From Roseibacillus sp. (GTDB lineage Bacteria; Verrucomicrobiota; Verrucomicrobiae; Verrucomicrobiales; Akkermansiaceae): a stretch of 12,236 nucleotides of DNA. The stretch spans positions 1-12,236 of the forward strand of contig PBNG01000053.1 of assembly GCA_002723015.1 (NCBI GenBank), given 5' to 3'. Below the pieces are notes generated by a model. It was not told the origin of the DNA. It saw nothing but the letters and a program-made list of their open reading frames with translations, and made no database searches. Below are positions 6,726 to 12,236 of the stretch, piece by piece. Numbering within the stretch: the stretch's first letter is position 1; every line of letters begins with the position of its first letter. Position numbers and translations under genes: made by a program.

Positions 6726-7718
6726 ATGGCTACTGTCGGCCGCGTGGAAGGAATCCCACAGATACTTGTTGCGGTTGTCCCGATCTATTTGCTCATGGTG
6801 GTTGGAGGCGGCTTGCGGCGTGCCCGGGTGCTCGTCCCAGAGATGGACCAGGGCCTTACCAAGCTGGTCATCCATGTGCTTTATCCAGCATTGATTCTGG
6901 ACAAGGTTCTCCGGGCGGAGGTATTGCGGGATTTGTCGGTAGTGGTGTGGGCCATCACGGTAGGGTTCGTGGTGATTGTGATTGGCCTCATGGTCGCGCT
7001 TCTGGTTGGCCGCATGATCGGCCTTCGGAAAGGCACGGGATGGCGAAGCTTTACTCTCACCGCAGGAGTCCAGAACTATGGATATGTTGCGATTCCCTTA
7101 TTGATGGTCTTCTTCCCTGAAAACGAGACTGCGGTTCTGGGAGTACTGTTCACTCACAGCCTTGGAGTGGAGCTGGGGATCTGGACACTGGGAATGTTCA
7201 TCCTGCGAGGAAAGCCAATGAAATCGCCCCGCGAGTTCATTTCTGGTCCGATAGTGGCGGTCGTTGTGGGACTTCTCCTCGTCCTTGCACGGGTGGATAC
7301 CCTCGTGGAGCACTCCGAGTTGGTCGCTCTCGGATTCGACATCTTTCTAAATCTTCTGCACTGGCTGGGACTGGCGGCGTTCCCGGTAGGGTTGCTGCTT
7401 ATCGGGACGGTGATCTCCGATTTCCTTGGTAAAGAGCCTTATTGCTTCCGTGTCGGGGTCGGTAGCATCATCGTACGGATGATTGTGATGCCGATGGTGA
7501 TTCTATCCATCGCGAGGTTTCTCCCCGTCGTTGTCGAGTTCAAGCAGGTTCTCCTTGTGCAGGCGGCCATGCCTAGTGCTGTCGCCCCCATTGTCTATGC
7601 GCGGCACTACGGGGCCAACCCAGCTGCCGCGATGCACGTGGTAGTCACGACCTCCATTGTTGCGATTATCAGCATTCCGGTCACGATCGCGTTGGGGCGG
7701 GTGTGGCTCGGGCTTTGA
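6726..7718 (+). CDS. AEC-family (auxin efflux carrier type) permease
   Basis: A 330-residue inner-membrane protein with about ten hydrophobic segments, arranged as two halves. Segments lie near residues 11-29, 44-62, 71-95, 111-130, 135-160, 172-189, 200-228, 244-265, 274-292 and 303-325. The conserved broken helices of the family are recognisable: QNYGYVAIPL (116-125) in the first half and QAAMPSAVAPIVYARHYGANP (279-299) in the second, both typical of bacterial AEC/YfdV/MleP-like carriers. Members move small organic anions such as malate, malonate or lactate; auxin transport is a plant role. Length is normal. It follows the Asp-box gene by 44 bases with no terminator between, so it could export or import a product of the pathway here. 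Transported compound and direction are unknown. Confidence 0.9.
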   Translation: MATVGRVEGIPQILVAVVPIYLLMVVGGGLRRARVLVPEMDQGLTKLVIHVLYPALILDKVLRAEVLRDLSVVVWAITVGFVVIVIGLMVALLVGRMIGLRKGTGWRSFTLTAGVQNYGYVAIPLLMVFFPENETAVLGVLFTHSLGVELGIWTLGMFILRGKPMKSPREFISGPIVAVVVGLLLVLARVDTLVEHSELVALGFDIFLNLLHWLGLAAFPVGLLLIGTVISDFLGKEPYCFRVGVGSIIVRMIVMPMVILSIARFLPVVVEFKQVLLVQAAMPSAVAPIVYARHYGANPAAAMHVVVTTSIVAIISIPVTIALGRVWLGL

Positions 7719-8063
7719 GAGTCCGTCGTCACTGAGAAAGGGGTCGGCTGGCACTCCGGGCTAGCATTTGGATACACAAATTACTAAATATTAATGATAT
7801 ATGCCCTTAATCGCATGGGCAGAAGGTGCGATATGCCGGGGAGAGAGCCAAGGATTCGGGAGCGGATTTCCCCTTGCTGGAAACAAGAACTGCCGGTCAC
7901 ATCGTTGTGGCACGTTTTTTTCTGTATGGGCAGGCCGAATTTTGGCCTAATTTCGGTGGTGTGTTTCAGATAATGGGCGAGTTTCTTGAAAGAGAGACTT
8001 GCTCGTCGCTTGGACGCGCTGTCAAAATCTAACCAGCCGACGCTGCTATTGTTTGATTATCGC
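7719..8063. other. 345-base intergenic region with AT-rich patch and dyads
   Basis: The longest gene-free stretch. Nothing in it resembles a protein I recognise. An in-frame TTG at 7986 could extend the next gene, but this would place 26 charged residues before a clear signal peptide, so I leave it out. Contents noted: an AT-rich patch around 7765-7812, two overlapping inverted repeats at 7802-7832, a near sigma-54 promoter match at 7908-7923, and AGGCC/GGCCT arms at 7932-7936 and 7944-7948. It most likely holds the promoter and leader of the PSD1-DUF1501 operon. Confidence 0.6.
7765..7832 (+). promoter_or_regulatory. Candidate promoter/operator: AT-rich patch with overlapping dyads
   Basis: A strikingly AT-rich run (7775-7801) stands out from the GC-rich surroundings. 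It is followed by TGCCC (7802-7806) facing GGGCA (7817-7821) and by ATCGCA (7810-7815) facing TGCGAT (7827-7832). Both pairs are perfect complements, and they overlap. An AT-rich element beside overlapping dyads is the usual look of a regulated promoter. I could not place a convincing -35/-10 pair with proper spacing, so the exact promoter is not called. It would serve the PSD1-DUF1501 genes 230 bases downstream. Confidence 0.3.
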
Positions 8064-10688
8064 ATGAAGACCGCTCTGCCAATCCTGTTGGGACTCAGCT
8101 TTTTCCCGGCCTTTTTGACCGCTGAGGAGGATATCACCAAGGTAAACGCCACCACCAAGGCGTTCTGGTCTTACAAGCCGCTGCGCCGCCCGACTGTGCC
8201 CAAGGTCACGGAACCAGCATGGAGCCGCAGCCCGATCGATGCGTTTCTCCTTTCGCGTTTGCAGGCGAATGGGCTCAAGCCCAATGAACCGGCGTCGAAA
8301 CGGGAGCTGATCCGGCGAGCGACGTTCGATATTACGGGCTTACCTCCTACCCTCGCGGAGGTGGAGGCCTTCGAGGAGGATTCCTCGCCCGAGGCCTGGG
8401 AAAAGGTCATCGACCGTCTGCTGGCTTCTCCGCACTACGGCGAAAAGTGGGCACGGCACTGGCTCGATATTGTCCGCTACGCTGAGTCGAACGGGTTTGA
8501 GCGCGATTCCGACAAGCCACACATCTGGCGTTATCGCGACTATGTGATTGATGCGTTCAACGCAGATGTTCCCTACGATCAATTTCTCGTCCAGCAACTG
8601 GCCGGCGATGAGCTTGAAAAGCCAACTTCGCAGTCGATGATTGCGACGGGATACCATCGACTCATGCAATGGGATGATGAGCCTGCGGATCGGCTTCTGC
8701 ACCTCTTTGACAACCTGGATGACGATCTTCGGATTACCACCGAGGGCATGCTCGGCATGACGGTTGGTTGTGCTCGATGCCATGACCACAAGGGTGATCC
8801 AATCTCGCAGGAGGACTACTACAGCTTCATGGCTTTTTTCCGTGGGATGAAGCAGCCGGGTAAAGGTGGGGCGAACATAGAGAATGTTGGTGGGGGCGAA
8901 GGGGATGCCAGCTATCAGACTGCTCTTGAAAAGCATGATAGCGAAGGAGACAGGATCAAAGGAGAACTGGAAAGTGCCGAGAAGAAGATCGGGCAGCAGT
9001 TGATCAAGGCATTTCCGAGCCTCAAGGGGAGACTCAGCAGCTCGGGAAGTGAATTCCGGGTGCTGCTCGGAGATGGCCGGGAAACAAGTCCTGGGCAGTG
9101 GTTCTACACCACCAGAAAGCCATCGCCAAACTGGTCGGCAGTTAATTTCCGTGCCGAGAATCAGAAGTGGAAAAAAGGCGTGGCTGGCTTTGGCAAAACC
9201 GGGACTCCCGGGGTCAGCGTTAACACGGAGTGGACTTCCAAGGAGCTCTGGGCACAGGCGACCTTTCTTTTGGAAAGTATCCCCGACAAACTCAAACTTT
9301 CGCTGATCCATGACGAGGACATGGAACTGTTTCTGAACGGGCAGCTCGTTCTCAAGCGGAGTGGGGTTCTGGGAGCCTACAAGGACTTTGATGCCGACAA
9401 TAAATTTCTCTCTGCCCTTCAAACGGGTCGGAATGTTGTAACGGCCCGGGTGCGGCAGACAAAAGGGGGGCAATCCTTTGATTTTGGGGTCAGGGCTTAC
9501 CAAGGGGAGAAGTTCACCATGGATGTGGCCCTCGCAATGTCCAAGGCCAAGGGTGTTGAGGCCGCTCTTCTCAACAAAAGAAAAGACCTCAAGAAGCGGG
9601 TCACGCAACACGCCCAGAACCGGCCCAAGCCGACCAGCGTGAGCGCTCAGGTCGTTCAGGAGCATTCGAAGACACCACCGCCTTTGTATGTGCATTACCG
9701 GGGAAACCCGCATGTCAAAGGTGAGAAGGTTATGACAACGCGTATCCCGAGTATCTTCGGAGGAGATGAACTCGAGTACACCCCCCCGGCTCACGGGCGG
9801 AATACCAGTGGGCGCCGCATGGCGCTCGCGCGGTGGATTATCAAGCCTGACAATCCACGAACCTCACGGGTAATCATGAATCGCCTCTGGCAACATCACT
9901 TTGGCCGTGGAATCTGCGCCACTCCCAACGATTTTGGTTATCTGGGGGAGCGTCCGACTCATCCCGTCCTTCTGGACTGGCTCGCCACTGAACTGGTGAA
10001 CAGAGAGTGGAGTCTCAAGCAAATGCATAAGGTGATCATGCTTTCCCAGGCTTACCAGATGTCGTCCCGCGGCCAGGAGGCAGGATTGTCGAAGGATCCG
10101 GATAACAAATTGTTCTGGCGTTTCAACATGCGTCGCCTGACGGCGGAGGAATTGCGTGACTCAGTCCTCGCCACCACCGGCCGGTTGAACCGGAAGATGG
10201 GAGGTCCGAGCATTTATATAAAGCTCGCGCCCGAAGTGCTGGCAACCTCCTCAACCAAGGGAGGGAAGTGGGGTAACTCGCCTCCAGAAGAGCAGACCCG
10301 GCGAAGTGTCTACATCAAGGTGAAGCGCTCACTTGTTCCTCCTATCCTGCAGGACTTCGACCTTGCTGATACGGACGGCACCTGTCCGGTGCGTTTCCGC
10401 AGTATTCTTCCGACGCAAGCCTTGGCAATGATGAACAGTGCCTTTGTGAATGAAGAAGCGGTCAATTTTGCGGAACGACTTCGATCCGATGCGCCGGATG
10501 ACCCTCGCAGGCAGGTTGGCCTTGCACTTGAGATTGCCCTGGCGAGGGCTGCGACAGCGAGCGAGCTGGACTATGGGATGGAGTTTGTGGAGGTCATGAT
10601 GCGGGAGCACAAACTTTCCTCGGAGGAGGCCTTTAACCGGTTCGCACTCCTCGTCTTGAATCTCAATGAGTTTTTCTTTGTCGACTGA
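8064..10688 (+). CDS. PSCyt2/PSD1 (DUF1549-DUF1553) protein with CxxCH motif and inserted jelly-roll
   Basis: An 874-residue exported protein of a family typical of Planctomycetota and Verrucomicrobiota, function unproven. The ATG at 8064 is chosen because residues 1-20 form a signal peptide ending LTA before EE. The DUF1549 (PSCyt2) domain runs about 33-265 and includes SPHYGEKWARHWLDIVRYAES and CARCHDHK (236-243), a c-type haem-like CxxCH motif. A charged, probably helical linker (about 282-316) follows. The next stretch, about 344-482, has alternating beta-rich sequence with WKKGVAGFG, LWAQATF and ELFLNGQLV, resembling the galactose-binding-like jelly-roll of beta-galactosidases. The DUF1553 (PSD1) domain spans about 578-869, with GRRMALARWI, MNRLWQHHFGRGI and ending LNLNEFFFVD, all hallmarks of the family. 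The N-terminal PSCyt1 domain found in longer homologues is missing. It sits 41 bases before the DUF1501 gene; the two almost always occur together, suggesting a shared surface or periplasmic complex. A role in glycan handling is inference. Confidence 0.93.
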   Translation: MKTALPILLGLSFFPAFLTAEEDITKVNATTKAFWSYKPLRRPTVPKVTEPAWSRSPIDAFLLSRLQANGLKPNEPASKRELIRRATFDITGLPPTLAEVEAFEEDSSPEAWEKVIDRLLASPHYGEKWARHWLDIVRYAESNGFERDSDKPHIWRYRDYVIDAFNADVPYDQFLVQQLAGDELEKPTSQSMIATGYHRLMQWDDEPADRLLHLFDNLDDDLRITTEGMLGMTVGCARCHDHKGDPISQEDYYSFMAFFRGMKQPGKGGANIENVGGGEGDASYQTALEKHDSEGDRIKGELESAEKKIGQQLIKAFPSLKGRLSSSGSEFRVLLGDGRETSPGQWFYTTRKPSPNWSAVNFRAENQKWKKGVAGFGKTGTPGVSVNTEWTSKELWAQATFLLESIPDKLKLSLIHDEDMELFLNGQLVLKRSGVLGAYKDFDADNKFLSALQTGRNVVTARVRQTKGGQSFDFGVRAYQGEKFTMDVALAMSKAKGVEAALLNKRKDLKKRVTQHAQNRPKPTSVSAQVVQEHSKTPPPLYVHYRGNPHVKGEKVMTTRIPSIFGGDELEYTPPAHGRNTSGRRMALARWIIKPDNPRTSRVIMNRLWQHHFGRGICATPNDFGYLGERPTHPVLLDWLATELVNREWSLKQMHKVIMLSQAYQMSSRGQEAGLSKDPDNKLFWRFNMRRLTAEELRDSVLATTGRLNRKMGGPSIYIKLAPEVLATSSTKGGKWGNSPPEEQTRRSVYIKVKRSLVPPILQDFDLADTDGTCPVRFRSILPTQALAMMNSAFVNEEAVNFAERLRSDAPDDPRRQVGLALEIALARAATASELDYGMEFVEVMMREHKLSSEEAFNRFALLVLNLNEFFFVD

Positions 10689-10729
10689 ATGCCGATCATC
10701 TTCCCGTTACATCTTTCTTACCTAATTCC

Positions 10730-12187
10730 ATGAACAAACCAGTGAACAGTTTTTGTGGTCAGATCAATCGCCGGGAGGCAATCCGTCATCTGGGCGGTGG
10801 CTTTACCTCATTGGCCCTGACGGGCATGTTGGCCCAGGATGGATTCTTCAATAAGGCTGGAGCCGCAGGTCTCTATGGCAATCCTCTGGCTCCCAAGGAT
10901 TCGATGCTGCCCCAGCGAGCCAAGGCGGTAATTTTCCTTTTCATGTATGGGGGTCCAAGTCACATGGACACCTTCGACTACAAGCCGGAACTCTATCCGC
11001 TCGACGGTAAAACCATTGATGTAAAAACCTTTGGCCGTGGAGGAAAAAAGAACAAGGGCCGCGTCGTAGGACCCAAATGGAAATTTTCCCAGCACGGTCA
11101 GTCAGGAAAGCACATTTCCAGTCTGTTCCCGCACCTAGCCAAGCGAGCTGATGATATTGCCTTCATTCACTCGATGTATGCGGAGTCCCCGATCCACGGA
11201 TCAGCGATGTTGAACATGAATTGCGGATCGGTGGTCAGCGGAAAGCCCTCGCTCGGATCGTGGGTGAATTATGGACTTGGCAGCGTGAACGAGAATCTTC
11301 CGGGATACGTGGTCATGCTCGAGAACAGCGGAGGGCCGATCAGCGGTGCCAAGAACTGGACGTCTGGCTACATGCCCGCGAGTTATGGAGGAACGGTTTT
11401 TCGCTCGCAGGGTGATCCAATTCTGAATCTCAAGAATGCGCACAACATGCCGCGGGAACAGCAGCGGACGCTTCTCGATTACCTCAGTAATATGAATCAG
11501 GAGCATCTCGGACTGCGGGAAGACCAGTCGGATCTTTCCTCAAGGGTTTCCAGTTACGAGCTGGCCTACAGGATGCAGATGACCGCCCCGGAGGCCATCA
11601 ACCTGGATAGCGAACCGGAGTACGTGAAACAGATGTATGGAGTGGGAGAAGGACGCACTGATGACTTTGGCAGAAAGTGCATGCTGGCACGAAGGCTTGT
11701 GGAGCGGGGTGTCAGGTTTATCCAGATTTACTCCGGGGGTGCACACAATGATGCCAACTGGGATGCCCACGGAAATCTCGAGGCAAATCACAACAAGCAT
11801 GCAGGGAATACCGATAAGCCGATCGCTGGGCTCATTGCTGATCTGAAGCAGCGGGGGATGCTGGATGAAACCCTGATTGTATGGGGCGGAGAATTCGGTC
11901 GTCAACCAACTGCGGAGTATGCCAAGGGAACTGGTCGTGATCACAATTCATTCGGATTTACGATGTGGATGGCAGGAGGCGGCATTAAGGGTGGGGTTTC
12001 TCATGGAGAGACAGACGAGCTGGGTGCTGCGGCGGTAGGTGATGGCATGCATGTGAGGAACATGCATGCCACTGTACTTGACCGGATGGGCCTAGACCCC
12101 AATAACCTCAGCTATTTCTATGGCGGCCTTGACCAGAAGCTGGTCGGGGTGGAGGGAGCCAAGCCCATCCACCAGATCATGGCATAG
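10730..12187 (+). CDS. DUF1501 protein with Tat signal, alkaline-phosphatase-like fold
   Basis: A 485-residue DUF1501 protein, normal length, function not established. INRREAIRHLGGGFTSLALTGML (12-34) is a twin-arginine signal (Arg14/Arg15), so it is probably exported folded, perhaps with bound metal. The fold is related to sulfatases and alkaline phosphatases. Putative metal-site stretches are FMYGGPSHMDTFD (71-83, His78/Asp80), NDANWDAHG (340-348), WGGEFGRQP (385-393) and GRDHNSFGF (402-410). It has no CxPxR motif, so FGE would not modify it. The ATG at 10730 follows the PSD1 gene by 41 bases with no terminator, so the two form an operon closed by the hairpin at 12210. Pairing with the cytochrome-like PSD1 protein is conserved across PVC bacteria. 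A hydrolytic role on an exported polymer is plausible from the fold but unproven. Confidence 0.95.
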   Translation: MNKPVNSFCGQINRREAIRHLGGGFTSLALTGMLAQDGFFNKAGAAGLYGNPLAPKDSMLPQRAKAVIFLFMYGGPSHMDTFDYKPELYPLDGKTIDVKTFGRGGKKNKGRVVGPKWKFSQHGQSGKHISSLFPHLAKRADDIAFIHSMYAESPIHGSAMLNMNCGSVVSGKPSLGSWVNYGLGSVNENLPGYVVMLENSGGPISGAKNWTSGYMPASYGGTVFRSQGDPILNLKNAHNMPREQQRTLLDYLSNMNQEHLGLREDQSDLSSRVSSYELAYRMQMTAPEAINLDSEPEYVKQMYGVGEGRTDDFGRKCMLARRLVERGVRFIQIYSGGAHNDANWDAHGNLEANHNKHAGNTDKPIAGLIADLKQRGMLDETLIVWGGEFGRQPTAEYAKGTGRDHNSFGFTMWMAGGGIKGGVSHGETDELGAAAVGDGMHVRNMHATVLDRMGLDPNNLSYFYGGLDQKLVGVEGAKPIHQIMA

Positions 12188-12209
12188 GGATCCTGACCTC
12201 CATCACTCG

Positions 12210-12236
12210 AGGGGAGAGCAGAAAGCTCTCCCTTTG
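12210..12236 (+). terminator. Rho-independent terminator after the DUF1501 gene
   Basis: Perfect 8-base stem GGGAGAGC (12212-12219) and GCTCTCCC (12225-12232) with a 5-base loop AGAAA, extended by A-U and G-U pairs at the base. It is followed by TTTG where the window stops, so the U-run may continue. It lies 22 bases after the stop codon and ends the PSD1-DUF1501 operon. Confidence 0.85.

Noticed and set aside
7761..7800. Sigma-70 promoter with TTGGAT at 7768 as -35
   Set aside because: No -10-like hexamer falls at 16-18 bases spacing, so only a general AT-rich candidate region is reported.
7986..8063. 26-residue N-terminal extension of the PSD1 protein from a TTG codon
   Set aside because: It would put charged residues ahead of a clear signal peptide starting with the ATG at 8064.
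8340..9794. 484-codon open frame on the minus strand inside the PSD1 gene
   Set aside because: The plus strand has recognisable DUF1549 and jelly-roll-like sequence throughout; the antisense translation has no family features and its openness follows from codon bias of the sense gene.

Overview
The window looks like an accessory carbohydrate-degradation locus from the PVC superphylum, most likely Verrucomicrobiota or Planctomycetota. The main reason is the pair at the right end: a PSCyt2/PSD1 (DUF1549/DUF1553) protein followed by a DUF1501 protein. This arrangement is abundant in those phyla and rare elsewhere. Abundant type I sulfatases with their own formylglycine-generating enzyme, Gfo/Idh/MocA dehydrogenases, AP-endonuclease-like TIM barrels and Asp-box 'sialidases' fit the same lineage. 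The DNA is moderately GC-rich, and almost no gene has a clear Shine-Dalgarno sequence. No tRNA, rRNA, CRISPR array or insertion sequence was seen.

Layout: (1) 1-1149, minus strand, an exported type I sulfatase whose C-terminus is cut by the window edge. (2) 1358-4448, plus strand, three intracellular enzymes in a row: a DHDPS/NAL-superfamily lyase-like protein, a sugar-isomerase/epimerase-type TIM barrel and a Gfo/Idh/MocA dehydrogenase. A small ORF with a twin-arginine-like motif (1170-1361) precedes them, and a 39-base interrupted dyad lies before the dehydrogenase. (3) 4459-5427, minus strand, a formylglycine-generating enzyme (FGE) with both catalytic cysteines, convergent with the dehydrogenase and divergent from the next gene. 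(4) 5503-7718, plus strand, a secreted Asp-box beta-propeller and an AEC-family permease. (5) A 345-base gap, 7719-8063, with an AT-rich patch and several dyads. (6) 8064-12187, plus strand, the PSCyt2/PSD1 protein and the DUF1501 protein, closed by an intrinsic terminator at the window end.

How the parts may work together (inference): FGE matures the sulfatase cysteine before export. The sulfatase and the Asp-box protein act outside the cytoplasm on a sulfated glycan or glycoside. The AEC permease may move an organic acid or other product. The dehydrogenase, TIM barrel and lyase-like protein form a plausible cytoplasmic oxidation/isomerisation/cleavage route. Two of the enzymes depart from family rules at the active site. 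The DHDPS-like protein keeps the Schiff-base lysine but has lost the pyruvate-binding GTTGE motif and the catalytic tyrosine. The Asp-box protein lacks the sialidase RIP motif. The locus is therefore unlikely to be an ordinary sialic-acid pathway. The FGE carries an N-terminal CCTPSR sequence containing the same CTPSR pentapeptide that is the modification site of the neighbouring sulfatase; this is the most interesting single signal in the window.
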